From contig NZ_SCIN01000002.1 of assembly GCF_004101245.1 (NCBI RefSeq), forward strand, positions 558,001 to 622,000: DNA of 64,000 bases, read 5' to 3'. A program made the position numbers and the translations under genes. The DNA is from Sphingomonas sp. UV9. Its GTDB lineage: Bacteria > Pseudomonadota > Alphaproteobacteria > Sphingomonadales > Sphingomonadaceae. Below, in pieces: positions 18,174 to 27,085 of this stretch (the stretch's first letter is position 1; each line of letters starts with the position of its first letter). Below the pieces are notes generated by a model. That model did no database searches, was not told where the DNA came from, and saw nothing but the letters and a program-made list of their open reading frames with translations.

Positions 18174-18566
18174 GTGCTGCCGTTACCCGTCCCTCGCCGC
18201 CCTATCGCCGACTTGGCCGAGGCGCGCGCCTTGTTCGCGGGATTGGGCGGGGCCGGCGTGGAGATGGTCGCGGTCGCGTATCTTGATCCGAATCGGAGGC
18301 TTCTCGGGATGCGGCATGTCGCAGGCGGGAGAGACCAGGTGGCGGTCTCGATCCGTCGAATCGCGGCGGATGCGCTGACGTTCGATGCGGTCGGAGTGGT
18401 GATGGCGCACAACCACCCCAGTGGGGATGCGACGCCGAGTGCGCGGGACCTGGCGTTTACGCGGGCGCTTGCGGCGGGGTTGCGGACGTTGGAGGTGGTG
18501 TTGCTGGATCACCTCGTGATCGCGGGGGAGCGGGTGACGAGCCTGCGGGCAATGGGGGTGGTGTGA
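18174..18566 (+). CDS. RadC-like JAB-domain protein lacking the N-terminal HhH domain
   Basis: About 130 residues from a GTG at 18174; the frame is open to 18108 but that stretch is unusually Cys-rich and less likely coding. It carries the RadC/UPF0758 JAB metalloprotease-like core: [16 protein letters not shown], then [20 protein letters not shown] with the HxH...D metal site, and [19 protein letters not shown]. Classic RadC has about 225 residues with a helix-hairpin-helix region first; that part is missing here. It is divergent from thyA with under 100 bp between starts. Function of RadC-family proteins is not settled. Confidence 0.75.
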   Translation: MLPLPVPRRPIADLAEARALFAGLGGAGVEMVAVAYLDPNRRLLGMRHVAGGRDQVAVSIRRIAADALTFDAVGVVMAHNHPSGDATPSARDLAFTRALAAGLRTLEVVLLDHLVIAGERVTSLRAMGVV

Positions 18567-18585
18567 GAGGTCGTGCTCCTCCCTG

Positions 18586-18694
18586 CTACCACCCCGGCGG
18601 AGGCCGGGGCCCAATTGGAAAGGTCTATGTAACGGCAGTCAGCGTTCTGTCAGCAGCGTGTGCCAATTGGACCCCGGCCTTCGCCGGGGTGGTG
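18586..18694. repeat. Palindromic element, family B (copy 2)
   Basis: About 109 bp: ACCACCCCGGCGGAGGCCGG, inner CCAATTGG on both sides, and CCCCGGCCTTCGCCGGGGTG. The core has TATGTAACGGCAGTCAGCG. It lies between convergent genes. Confidence 0.92.
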
Positions 18695-18726
18695 CATCTG
18701 GAAAGGCCATAACTAGGAACCGAAAT

Positions 18727-19449
18727 TCACCCCAGCCGGCACGCCCGGATCGCCTCCGGCGCCGGCCTCGGCCCGGTCGCCTTGAACGTCGCCAGATACC
18801 CCCCAGCCGAGGGCATGTCGTCCATGTCCACCTGCGTATACCCGACCGCGGCGAACTCGCACTTCAACAGCGCGGGCGGCGTGCCGTGGTCCTGCGTCCG
18901 GCGGTTCGCATCGACCACCACGACCAGCCCATCGGGCTTCAACGACGGCCGCAACCGCCACAGGAACTCGTAGGGCTGCTCGATCTCGTGATACATATGG
19001 ACCATCACGACCCGGTCGAAGCTCGCATCGGGCAGCTTCGGATCGTTCGCCTCGCCCAGCTTCACGCTGACGTTCGCCAGATCCTCGCGCGCGACACGTT
19101 CCGCCAGCGTGTCACGCACGCTCGCGACGATGTCCTCGGCCAGCACGCGCCCGTCCTTGCCGACGCGCGCGGCCATGCGGATCGTATAGTATCCTTCGCC
19201 CGCGCCGATATCCGCGACCGTCATGCCCTTGCGGATATCCGCCTTGTTCATGACTTCGCCGGCTTCGTTCAGCCGGTCGCGCGCCTCCTCGTTCGACCAG
19301 CGGGCCGAGACGATCGACGCGACCGGGCGGTCCGCGGCGGGGAACATCGGTTCCTTCGCCTCGCGCTTGATCAGCGGCTTGGTCCCGTCACACGCCGCGA
19401 GCAGGAAGACCGGCGACAGCATCAGGGCAAGGGCACCCCTCAGTTTCAA
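18727..19449 (-). CDS. Class I SAM-methyltransferase-like lipoprotein
   Basis: 240 residues. The N-terminus MKLRGALALMLSPVFLLAAC has a lipobox LAAC (C20), so the protein is predicted to be exported and lipidated. The rest is a Rossmann methyltransferase: motif I VADIGAGEGYYTIRMAARVG, acidic motif II region VLAEDIV, and FDRVVMVHMYHEIEQPYEFL. S-adenosylmethionine is not expected outside the cytoplasm, so either the protein binds something else, or the signal is not used as predicted. Its ATG overlaps the TGA of prfB, indicating coupling. Confidence 0.8.
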   Translation of the reverse strand: MKLRGALALMLSPVFLLAACDGTKPLIKREAKEPMFPAADRPVASIVSARWSNEEARDRLNEAGEVMNKADIRKGMTVADIGAGEGYYTIRMAARVGKDGRVLAEDIVASVRDTLAERVAREDLANVSVKLGEANDPKLPDASFDRVVMVHMYHEIEQPYEFLWRLRPSLKPDGLVVVVDANRRTQDHGTPPALLKCEFAAVGYTQVDMDDMPSAGGYLATFKATGPRPAPEAIRACRLG

Positions 19450-20573
19450 TCGACGTCCTCCACCTCGACCGCCTCGCCGGTCACGCGCTGCGACAGGGCC
19501 GCGGCCATGAACATCTCGAGGTCGCCGTCGAGCACGTCCGACGGGCTGGTCGACACGACGCCGGTGCGCAGGTCCTTCACCATCTGGTAGGGCTGCAACA
19601 CGTAGCTGCGGATCTGGTGGCCCCAGCCGATATCGGTCTTGCCGGCGTTCTCGGCGTTCGCGGCGGTTTCGCGGATTGCCAGTTCACGCTCGTACAGACG
19701 CGCGCGGAGCTGGTTGTACGCCTCAGCCTTGTTCTTGTGCTGCGATCGCTGGTTCTGGCACTGCACGACGATACCCGTCGGGATGTGCGTGATGCGCACC
19801 GCCGAATCGGTCGTGTTGATGTGCTGCCCACCCGCGCCCGACGCGCGATAGGTGTCGATGCGCAGGTCGCTCTCGTTGTATTCGACCTCGATATTGTCGT
19901 CGACGACCGGATACACCCAGACGCTCGCGAACGAGGTATGGCGCCGCGCCGCCGAGTCGTACGGGCTGATCCGGACGAGTCGGTGGACGCCGCTCTCGGT
20001 CTTGGCATAGCCGTACGCATTCTCGCCCTTGAGCAGCAGCGTGGCGGACTTGATGCCTGCCTGTTCGCCCGAATGCTGGTCGACCAGCTCGACCTTAAGC
20101 CCGTGGCGTTCGCCCCAGCGCGAATACATCCGGCTGAGCATGCCGGCCCAATCCTGGCTCTCGGTCCCGCCGGCGCCCGCGTTCACCTCGATATAGGTGT
20201 CGTTGGCATCGGCCTCGCCCGCAAGCAGCGCCTTGATCTTGTCCTTGTCGGCGCGCGCGGCGAGCTCGGCGAGTGCCTGGACGCCGTCGGCTTCCATTTC
20301 GAGGTCGCCCTCGGCCTCGGCCATCTCGATCAGCTCGGCGGTGTCGGACATCTCGCTCTCGATCGAGCGGGTCGCGCTGATCGCCTCGTCGAGACGACGA
20401 CGCTCGCGCATCACCTCCTGCGCGGCCTTCGGGTCCGACCAGAGCGCCTGATCCTCGACGCGCGCGTTCAGCTCGTCGAGACGACGCAGCGCGCGGTCCC
20501 AGTCGAGGAAGCGGCGCAGCAGCGCCAGCGCGTCGTTGATGGTGTCTACGTGAGCCTGCGCTTCGGCGCGCAT
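19446..20573 (-). CDS. prfB: Peptide chain release factor 2, without programmed frameshift
   Basis: 375 residues in one continuous frame. RF2 terminates translation at UGA and UAA. The GGQ motif is in SGAGGQHINTTDSAVR; the codon-recognition tripeptide region reads SPYDSAARRHTSF (SPY where E. coli has SPF). At the place where E. coli prfB has its in-frame UGA and +1 shift, the sequence here encodes RRFLDWDRA with no stop. So this copy lacks the autoregulatory frameshift. Start at ATG 20573; a further upstream ATG would add eight residues. Confidence 0.97.
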   Translation of the reverse strand: MRAEAQAHVDTINDALALLRRFLDWDRALRRLDELNARVEDQALWSDPKAAQEVMRERRRLDEAISATRSIESEMSDTAELIEMAEAEGDLEMEADGVQALAELAARADKDKIKALLAGEADANDTYIEVNAGAGGTESQDWAGMLSRMYSRWGERHGLKVELVDQHSGEQAGIKSATLLLKGENAYGYAKTESGVHRLVRISPYDSAARRHTSFASVWVYPVVDDNIEVEYNESDLRIDTYRASGAGGQHINTTDSAVRITHIPTGIVVQCQNQRSQHKNKAEAYNQLRARLYERELAIRETAANAENAGKTDIGWGHQIRSYVLQPYQMVKDLRTGVVSTSPSDVLDGDLEMFMAAALSQRVTGEAVEVEDVD

Positions 20574-20633
20574 GATATTCTCCAAAAATTCCGTCATCCC
20601 AGCTGTCGCCGGGAAGACGATATAGGGTCTGCG

Positions 20634-23153
20634 CTAGTAGATTCCGCCTTGTCTTTGCAAGAAATCGCTGTCGCGCGGAGTCTCGGCCTTCTTCACCGCG
20701 GTCGTGGTCGCGGCGGCGGCGGGCGCGGCATCGGACCGTCGCGCGGCACGCCGCGGTTCGCTCTCGGGCTTGAACGCTTCCCAGATCACCGCGGGTTTCG
20801 GATCGTCGGTGTTGGGCCAGGTGCCATAGACCGGCCGCCCGCTGCCACGATCGATGCGGACCATGCGGATGCCGGGCGGTGCGCGGAACGGCAGCTTGGG
20901 TAAATTCTCATACGCCTTCACCGCGAACTGCTTGAAGATCGGTGCGGCAAGCGTGCCGCCCTGCGCCGCACCACCAAGGTTCCGCGGCGTATCATACCCT
21001 ATGTAGAGCCCGCCCACGAACTGCGGCGTGCCGCCGATGAACCACACGTCGGTCGGCCCATTGTTGGTGCCGGTCTTGCCGAACATCGGTCGATCGAGAT
21101 CGCGCAGCGTCACTGCGGTGCCGCGCTGGACGACGCCCTCGGTGATGTGGACCATCTGGTAGGCGGTCATCGCGTTGAGCACCTGGCGCTGGCGCGTGAT
21201 CGGGCGAGGCATCGGCTTTCCGTCCCAGTCGGGCGCGTTGCAGCGGTCGCAAGGGCGCCAATTCTCCGGCCAGATCACCTTGCCATGACGGTCCTGGACG
21301 AAATCGATCAGCGAGGGCGGGCCGCCTTTGCCGTTGTTGGCGAGGATCGAATAGGCGTTGACCATGCGGCCCACCGTCGTCTCGCCAGCGCCGAGCGCGA
21401 ACGAGAGGTACGGGGAGTAATCGCCGACGCCCATTTTCTTGATGGTCGCGACGACCTTGGGCATGCCCGTCTGTGCGGCGGTCCGCACGGTCATCAGGTT
21501 GCGCGATTGCTCGATGCCCCAGCGCATCGTGTGGGGACCGGCACCGCGTGAATTGCCGAAGTTGCGGAAGCATTTCTGCCCCAGCCGCGCGCCCTGATAG
21601 ACGCAGAACGGCCCGTCGACGATGATCGACGCTGGCGTCATACCGTTGTCGAGCGCCGCGGAATAGACGATCGGCTTGATGGTGGAGCCCGGCTGTCGCA
21701 TCGCCTGCGTCGCGCGGTTGAACGCCTGCAACCGGTCGTCGAAGCCGCCCTGCATCGCCAGCACGCGGCCGCTCGCCGGCTCCTCGACGACGAACGCGCC
21801 CGATACCTTCGGAACCGCCCTGAGCGCGAACGCGCCGCCTTCGGGTGCGACCGCGATGATGTCGCCAGTCTTGATCGCGCCGAACGCGTTGCCGCCCTTG
21901 CCGCGCACCGGCATCTGCGCGGCATAGCGCGGCAGCGTGCCGGTCTTGCCGGTGCGGAAGCCGAGGCTCCACGCGTTGCCGTCCTTGGCCGTCACGATCG
22001 CCGCGACCCAATTCTCGTAATCGAGCGCGATATTGCTGTTGAGCAACGGCTGTAGCCAGTTGTCGTCCTCGATCTCGACATGGCGGATCGGCCCGTTCCA
22101 GCCGCGCCCGCGATCGAACCGGATCAGCCCGTCGCGCAAAGCCTTCTGCGCCAGGTCCTGCAACCGCGCATCGAACGAAGTCCGCACCCACAGCCCGCCC
22201 GAATAGACGCTGTACGGGCCATCCTTCGCGTTCTCGCCGAACTTCGCCATCAGCTGGCGACGGACTTCCTCGACGAAATAGCCGCCGACGCTCTCGAACT
22301 TCGGCGTGCGACGCAGCACGGCGCCCAGCGGCTCCGCATTCGCCTGGTCATGCTGCGCGCGCGTGATGAAGCCGTTGTCGAGCATCCGGTTCAGCACGTA
22401 ATTGCGCCGGATCATCGCGCGCTCGGCGTTCCGTACCGGGTCGTAATTCGACGGGCCCTTGGGCAGGATCGCGAGATACGCCATCTGCGCCAGATCGAGC
22501 TGGTCGAGTTCCTTGTCGAAATAGGCGTGAGACGCCGCCTCGACGCCGAACGCGTTACGCCCGAGCGCGATCTGGTTGAGGTAGAGTTCCAGGATCTGCG
22601 GCTTGGTCAGCGTATCCTCGATCTTGTACGCCAGCACCGCCTCGCGCAGCTTGCGCGACGGCGAATAGGCGTTGCCGATGAGCAGGTTCTTGGCGACTTG
22701 CTGCGTGATCGTCGAGCCGCCCTTGGCGCGCTTGCCGGTGCCGAGCTTGGTCACGTAATCATACACCGCACCGGCGAGGCCGGGATAGTCCACGCCGTGA
22801 TGCTCGAAGAACGACTTGTCCTCGGCGGCGAGGAACGCCTTCACCAGCAGCGGCGGATATTCGGCGTAGCTCAGCTCGACGCGGCGTTCACGCGCGTAGG
22901 AATGGATCGGCTCGCCATCGATGCCGCGGACGTTGGTCGGCAGCGGCGGCTCGTAGGTGCGCAGCGTATCGACCGACGGCAGGTCGCGCATGACGACCAG
23001 CCAGAACGCGAAGATCGCGACGATGCCGAGCACGGCGAGCGCAAGCGCAGCCTTGGTCCAGCGGCTGGACCAGGCACGCGCAATGCCGCCGCGCAGCCGG
23101 TCGGTCGTGCGGCGCATCGCCGTCGTCGGGGTGTGGGAGGGATCGGAAGCCAT
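20634..23153 (-). CDS. mrcA: Class A penicillin-binding protein 1A (transglycosylase/transpeptidase)
   Basis: 839 residues. Short cytoplasmic tail, membrane anchor about 35-55, GT51 transglycosylase about 90-270 with catalytic E111 in EDKSFFEHHGVDYPG and GGSTITQQVAKNLL, an OB-like middle region, and the transpeptidase with nucleophile S490 in RQPGSTIKPIVY, SRN motif in EQSRNLMT and KTG in MFGKTGTNNGPTDVW. It polymerises and crosslinks peptidoglycan. A longer upstream frame is only repeat sequence. The tail from about 800 is Ala/Arg-rich and probably disordered. Confidence 0.95.
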   Translation of the reverse strand: MASDPSHTPTTAMRRTTDRLRGGIARAWSSRWTKAALALAVLGIVAIFAFWLVVMRDLPSVDTLRTYEPPLPTNVRGIDGEPIHSYARERRVELSYAEYPPLLVKAFLAAEDKSFFEHHGVDYPGLAGAVYDYVTKLGTGKRAKGGSTITQQVAKNLLIGNAYSPSRKLREAVLAYKIEDTLTKPQILELYLNQIALGRNAFGVEAASHAYFDKELDQLDLAQMAYLAILPKGPSNYDPVRNAERAMIRRNYVLNRMLDNGFITRAQHDQANAEPLGAVLRRTPKFESVGGYFVEEVRRQLMAKFGENAKDGPYSVYSGGLWVRTSFDARLQDLAQKALRDGLIRFDRGRGWNGPIRHVEIEDDNWLQPLLNSNIALDYENWVAAIVTAKDGNAWSLGFRTGKTGTLPRYAAQMPVRGKGGNAFGAIKTGDIIAVAPEGGAFALRAVPKVSGAFVVEEPASGRVLAMQGGFDDRLQAFNRATQAMRQPGSTIKPIVYSAALDNGMTPASIIVDGPFCVYQGARLGQKCFRNFGNSRGAGPHTMRWGIEQSRNLMTVRTAAQTGMPKVVATIKKMGVGDYSPYLSFALGAGETTVGRMVNAYSILANNGKGGPPSLIDFVQDRHGKVIWPENWRPCDRCNAPDWDGKPMPRPITRQRQVLNAMTAYQMVHITEGVVQRGTAVTLRDLDRPMFGKTGTNNGPTDVWFIGGTPQFVGGLYIGYDTPRNLGGAAQGGTLAAPIFKQFAVKAYENLPKLPFRAPPGIRMVRIDRGSGRPVYGTWPNTDDPKPAVIWEAFKPESEPRRAARRSDAAPAAAATTTAVKKAETPRDSDFLQRQGGIY

Positions 23154-23253
23154 AAATACTGGCGCCGCATCTAGCAGGTTCGCGCGCGCTTGCCAGCGGC
23201 CTTCGGTGGGGTGGTGGTTGGGAGCGGGCGGGGAGGGGGAGACCGCCCCGTTC

Positions 23254-23363
23254 CACACCACCCCGGCGAAGGCCGGGGCCCAATTGGGGGACGGCAGTAA
23301 CCGCGGACGGTCCGTCGTTACATCCACCTTTCCAATTGGGCCCCGGCCTCCGCCGGGGTGGTA
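23254..23363 (-). repeat. Palindromic element, family B (copy 3, reverse orientation)
   Basis: About 110 bp in the 329-bp gap between divergent mrcA and hrpB. Arms CCACCCCGGCGAAGGCCGGG / CCCCGGCCTCCGCCGGGGTG, inner CCAATTGG pair, core with the complement of GTAACGACGG. The remainder of the gap (23364-23482) has no gene I can support. Confidence 0.92.
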
Positions 23364-23482
23364 GTATCGCGAGGGCCCGGCGCGAGACTCATGCCCCTCC
23401 AGTTCCCCCGCTTCCGCGGCGGAACGGTTAGCGACCGGACGCAAAGCTGTCCCCACGGCGCACCTTGTGGCAGCAGACCTTG

Positions 23483-26011
23483 ATGACCGCGCCACCGCTC
23501 CCGATCCTCGCAGTCTTACCCGACCTGCTCGCCACCCTCCGCGACCGGACCTCGGCGGTGCTGGTCGCCCCTCCGGGCGCGGGCAAGACCACCGCGGTCG
23601 CGCCAGCGCTCCTCGCCGAACCCTGGTGCACCGGCGAGATCCTGCTCCTCTCCCCCCGCCGCCTCGCGGCGCGCGCCGCGGCCGAACGCATGGCCTCGAC
23701 CGCAGGCGAACCCGTCGGCCAGACCTACGGCTACGCGACGCGCATGGACAGCAAGCGCTCCGCCGCCACCCGGGTCACGGTCATCACCGAGGGCATCTTC
23801 GTCGCCCGCATCCAGGCCGATCCCGAATTCGCGGGCGTGTCCGCGGTGCTGTTCGACGAAGTCCACGAACGCAGCCTCGACGGCGATTTCGGTCTCGCGC
23901 TCGCGCTCGACGTCCAGGCCGGCTTCCGCCCCGACCTGCGCATCGTCGCGATGTCCGCAACACTCGACGGCGCACGGTTCGCAGCGTTGATGGATGGCGC
24001 GCCGGTGATCGAAAGCGAAGGCAGGAGCTATCCGCTGACGCTCCGGCACATCGGTCGACAGGCGGAGCTGCGGATCGAGGACTCGGTTGCGTCCGCCGTT
24101 CGGCAGGCGCTGGCCGAATCGGACGGCGGCGTGCTCGCGTTCCTCCCCGGCGTCGCGGAGATCGAACGGACCGCGGACCGGCTCGCGAACCTGCCCGACG
24201 ATATTGTCCTGCACGAACTCCACGGCAGCCTCGATCCCGCAGCCCAGCGCGCCGCGATCCTGCCCGAGCCTGACGGCCGGCGAAAAATCGTGCTCGCGAC
24301 CAGCATCGCCGAGACCAGCCTGACTCTCGACGGCATCCGCATCGTCGTCGACTCGGGCCTTGCGAGGCGCCCGCGCTACGACCGCGCCGCAGGGATGACC
24401 CGCCTTGTGACCGAGCGCGCGAGCCAGGCGGCGGTGACGCAGCGCGCTGGCCGTGCCGCGCGGCTCGGGCCGGGCGTGGCATATCGCCTGTGGGAGGAAG
24501 CGGCGACCGCTGGCCTGCCGCGCTACGATCCGCCCGAAATCCTCGAGGCGGACCTGTCCGCGCTGGTGCTGGCGTGCGCGCTGTGGGGCGTCGGCGATCC
24601 GCGCGACCTGCGCTGGATCGACCCGCCCCCCGCCGCCGCGATCGACGAGGCGATGGCCCGGCTGGCGACGCTGGAGGCGATCGAGGACGGCCGCCCGACG
24701 GCGCACGGGCGCGCGATCGCGACACTGCCGATGCCGCCACGCCTCGCGCATATGCTGTTGCGGGCATGGGAGCGGGGGCTGGCCTCGATCGCGTCGCAGG
24801 TCGCGGTGCTGCTCGGCGAGCGCGGCATAGGCGGACAGGACGTCGATCTCGAAACGCGGCTCCGGAGATGGAAAACGGAACGCGGAGCCAAGGCGCAAGC
24901 GGCGCGCGCAATGGCCGAGAGATGGGCCAAGCTCGCCCCCCCTCCCGCTAGCGGGAGGGGGCCGGGGGGTGGGCGCGCGCCATCCACGTCGCGCGACGTC
25001 GAGAGCGGGCGCCCACCCCCCAACCCCCTCCCGCCTACGGAAGGGGGAGCCGAAGTGTGCGTTGCGCTGGGTTTTCCCGACCGAGTCGCGCGCCGCCGCG
25101 ATGCGTCCGGCGAGACCTGGGCTTCGGTCGGCGGGCGTGGGTTCAAGCTCGATCCAACCTCACCGCTCGCCCGATCCGAATGGCTCGCGGTTGCCGATAC
25201 GCAGGGCTCGGCTGCCGGCGCGCGCATCCTGTCCGCGGTCGCGATCGAGCAGGCGACCGTCGAAACCCTCTTCGCCGATCGCATCGACTCGCGCCGTTCT
25301 GTCACGTTCGACCCCACGACCGGCGGCATCCAGGCGCTGCGCGAACGCCGGCTCGGGGCGATCCGCCTGTCGAGCGGCCCCGACAGCGGCGCCGACCCCG
25401 GTGCGATTCTCACGGCCTTGCTCGACGGCGTGCGCGAACACGGCCTCGCGCTGCTGGCGTGGAGCGACGGCGCGCAGGCGTTGCGCGACCGCGCGGCCTA
25501 TGCCGGCGTGCCGCTCGACGATGCGACGTTGCTCGACCGCGCGGACGAGTGGCTTGCGCCCTTGCTGACCGGCAAGCGCCGACTCGACGCGATCGCCCCG
25601 GGCGCGCTCGCGGAGGCCTTGCGGAACCTGCTCGGCTGGGACGCGATGCAGACCATCACACGGCTCGCTCCGCCCGACTTCACCAGCCCGGCCGGCAGCA
25701 CGCACGCGATCGATTACGCAGCGGAAGGCGGCCCGCGCGTCGAACTCAGGGTGCAGGCGCTGTTCGGGCTCGCGGTGCATCCGACGATCGGCGAGGCGCG
25801 CGTGCCGCTGGTGCTCAGCCTCACATCCCCCGCGGGTCGCCCGATCCAGACCACCCGCGATCTGCCGGGTTTCTGGGCCGGCAGCTGGACCGCGGTCGCC
25901 AAGGAAATGCGGGGGCGGTATCCCAAACACCCCTGGCCCGACGACCCCGCCGCGGCGTCTGCAACACTCCGCACGAAAAAGGCGGATGCAAGGGCCGCCG
26001 GTTCGCGATAA
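23483..26011 (+). CDS. hrpB: ATP-dependent RNA helicase HrpB with an in-frame palindromic insertion
   Basis: 842 residues. DEAH-box helicase: Walker A in APPGAGKTTAVAPAL, DEVH in VLFDEVHERSLDGDF, SAT motif in IVAMSATLDGARF, LATSIAETSLTLDGI, and QRAGRAARLGPG. The C-terminal half has the HrpB-specific region ending PVVLSLTSPAGRPIQ-like. Between AERWAKLA and VCVALGFPDRVARRR, residues about 485-523 are translated from a family D element and do not look like protein of this family. ATG at 23483 is preferred over a TTG six codons upstream. Biological role of HrpB in bacteria is not well defined. Confidence 0.95.
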   Translation: MTAPPLPILAVLPDLLATLRDRTSAVLVAPPGAGKTTAVAPALLAEPWCTGEILLLSPRRLAARAAAERMASTAGEPVGQTYGYATRMDSKRSAATRVTVITEGIFVARIQADPEFAGVSAVLFDEVHERSLDGDFGLALALDVQAGFRPDLRIVAMSATLDGARFAALMDGAPVIESEGRSYPLTLRHIGRQAELRIEDSVASAVRQALAESDGGVLAFLPGVAEIERTADRLANLPDDIVLHELHGSLDPAAQRAAILPEPDGRRKIVLATSIAETSLTLDGIRIVVDSGLARRPRYDRAAGMTRLVTERASQAAVTQRAGRAARLGPGVAYRLWEEAATAGLPRYDPPEILEADLSALVLACALWGVGDPRDLRWIDPPPAAAIDEAMARLATLEAIEDGRPTAHGRAIATLPMPPRLAHMLLRAWERGLASIASQVAVLLGERGIGGQDVDLETRLRRWKTERGAKAQAARAMAERWAKLAPPPASGRGPGGGRAPSTSRDVESGRPPPNPLPPTEGGAEVCVALGFPDRVARRRDASGETWASVGGRGFKLDPTSPLARSEWLAVADTQGSAAGARILSAVAIEQATVETLFADRIDSRRSVTFDPTTGGIQALRERRLGAIRLSSGPDSGADPGAILTALLDGVREHGLALLAWSDGAQALRDRAAYAGVPLDDATLLDRADEWLAPLLTGKRRLDAIAPGALAEALRNLLGWDAMQTITRLAPPDFTSPAGSTHAIDYAAEGGPRVELRVQALFGLAVHPTIGEARVPLVLSLTSPAGRPIQTTRDLPGFWAGSWTAVAKEMRGRYPKHPWPDDPAAASATLRTKKADARAAGSR
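24936..25050. repeat. Palindromic element, family D, inside hrpB
   Basis: About 115 bp: CCCCCTCCCGCTAGCGGGAG at one end and CAACCCCCTCCCGCCTACGG at the other, with inner GGTGGGCGC/GCGCCCACC. It contributes about 38 Pro/Gly/Arg/Ser-rich residues without stop or frameshift. Confidence 0.92.
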
Positions 26012-26021
26012 GGGGAGGGCT

Positions 26022-26303
26022 ATGCCTACCGCCCGTATCTTCCAGCGCCCCAAGAACGCCATGCAGTCCGGCAAGCACCGGACCGACAGCTGGCAGCTCG
26101 AATTCGAACCCTCGGAGCCCAAGCGCCCCGACCCGCTGACCGGCTGGGCCGGCAGCGGCGACACACGCGACCAGCTGCGGTTGTTCTTCCCGACCGCCCA
26201 GGCGGCAATCGCGCATTGCGAGCGCGAGGGGCTGGGCTACACGGTCGTTCCGGCGCCGCAGAAGACGCTGAAGCTGCAGAGCTACGCGGACAACTTCAAG
26301 TAA
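26022..26303 (+). CDS. NDUFS4-like NADH dehydrogenase (Complex I) accessory protein
   Basis: 93 residues, ATG after AGGGGAGGG. It matches the ETC complex I subunit conserved region family (NDUFS4-like): MPTARIFQRPKNAMQSGKHR, WQLEFEPSEPKRPDPLTGW, FPTAQAAIAHCEREGLGYTV. In mitochondria and alphaproteobacteria such proteins join the peripheral arm of Complex I. The nuo operon is not in the window. It starts ten bases after hrpB ends, so it may be co-transcribed with it. Confidence 0.9.
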   Translation: MPTARIFQRPKNAMQSGKHRTDSWQLEFEPSEPKRPDPLTGWAGSGDTRDQLRLFFPTAQAAIAHCEREGLGYTVVPAPQKTLKLQSYADNFK

Positions 26304-26368
26304 GTTTGGCGCGCTCGGGGTGCATGTTTCGCTCCATTATGTTGAGCTGACGCGCCTATCGCCCACCC

Positions 26369-26466
26369 CGTCGTGCCGGACTCGTTCCGGCATCCACCGT
26401 TCCGCTCACTCGCGGACAGTCGACGACGCGGAACCGTGGACCCCGGAAGAAGTCCGGGGTGACGGA
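26369..26466. repeat. Palindromic element, family C (copy 3)
   Basis: About 98 bp: CGTCGTGCCGGACTCGTTCC and GAAGAAGTCCGGGGTGACGG, inner CCGTTCCGC/GCGGAACCG. Lies between convergent genes, 50 bp from a family A copy. Confidence 0.9.
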
Positions 26467-26517
26467 AGGGGTTGAAGATAAGCGCAAACTTAAGCGCGAT
26501 CGGCGCTCTTTGCCTCC

Positions 26518-26574
26518 TTGTTCTCCCGCGAAGGCGGGAGCCCAGTCTGGGTCCCCGCCTTCGCGGGGAAACAA
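26518..26574. repeat. Palindromic element, family A (copy 4)
   Basis: About 57 bp: TTGTTCTCCCGCGAAGGCGG and CCCGCCTTCGCGGGGAAACA around CCCAGTCTGGG. It abuts the 3' end of the Nudix gene. Confidence 0.92.
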
Positions 26575-26581
26575 TTCCTGG

Positions 26582-27085
26582 TTAGAGGATCGACCCCGCC
26601 AGGACCAGCAGCATCTTTGTATCGATCGCCACGCCCGCCGCGCGCTTCGCCGCTACGAATGCCGGGACGTCTACCAGCGGTACGCGGTGGACGGTGATGT
26701 TCTCGTCGCCATCGCCGCCGCCGTCCCCGACCTTGGTCAGCCCGGTCGCGCGGACCAGCGTGAAGCATTCCGAGGTCATGCCTGGCGACGAGTAGAACAC
26801 GCCGAGATCCTCGATCGCATCCGCGCGGTAGCCGGTCTCCTCCTCCAGCTCGCGGCCGGCCGCCACCGCGACGCTCTCGCCCGCGGTTTCGTCACCGACC
26901 AAGCCGGCCGGCAGTTCGAGGCACGCGCGGCCCAGCGGCACGCGGAACTGCTCCACCAAAATCACGTCGCCATCGTCGATCGCGACGATCACTGCCGCCG
27001 CGATCTGGCCCTGCCGCGCGGCGAATTCCCATGTCCCCTCGGTCTGGATCGTGATGTATTTGCCGGCCCATGCGGTCGTGCTCAT
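26582..27085 (-). CDS. Nudix hydrolase, ADP-ribose pyrophosphatase-like
   Basis: 167 residues. A complete Nudix box is present: G, then five residues, E, seven residues, REL, EEETGY (GDETAGES...GRELEEETGY). Upstream FRVPLGRACLELPAGLVGDE and downstream YSSPGMTSECFTLVRA fit the ADP-ribose/nucleotide-sugar pyrophosphatase branch (proline near the box, then SPG). Probable cytoplasmic metal-dependent hydrolase. Its ATG overlaps the stop of the TPM gene upstream, so it is last in a coupled lemA-TPM-TPM-Nudix operon. Confidence 0.88.
   Translation of the reverse strand: MSTTAWAGKYITIQTEGTWEFAARQGQIAAAVIVAIDDGDVILVEQFRVPLGRACLELPAGLVGDETAGESVAVAAGRELEEETGYRADAIEDLGVFYSSPGMTSECFTLVRATGLTKVGDGGGDGDENITVHRVPLVDVPAFVAAKRAAGVAIDTKMLLVLAGSIL

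Noticed and set aside
23154..23495. Longer PBP1A from an upstream start
   Set aside because: The extension runs through a family B element and would overlap hrpB; the membrane anchor sits at the expected distance from ATG 23153.
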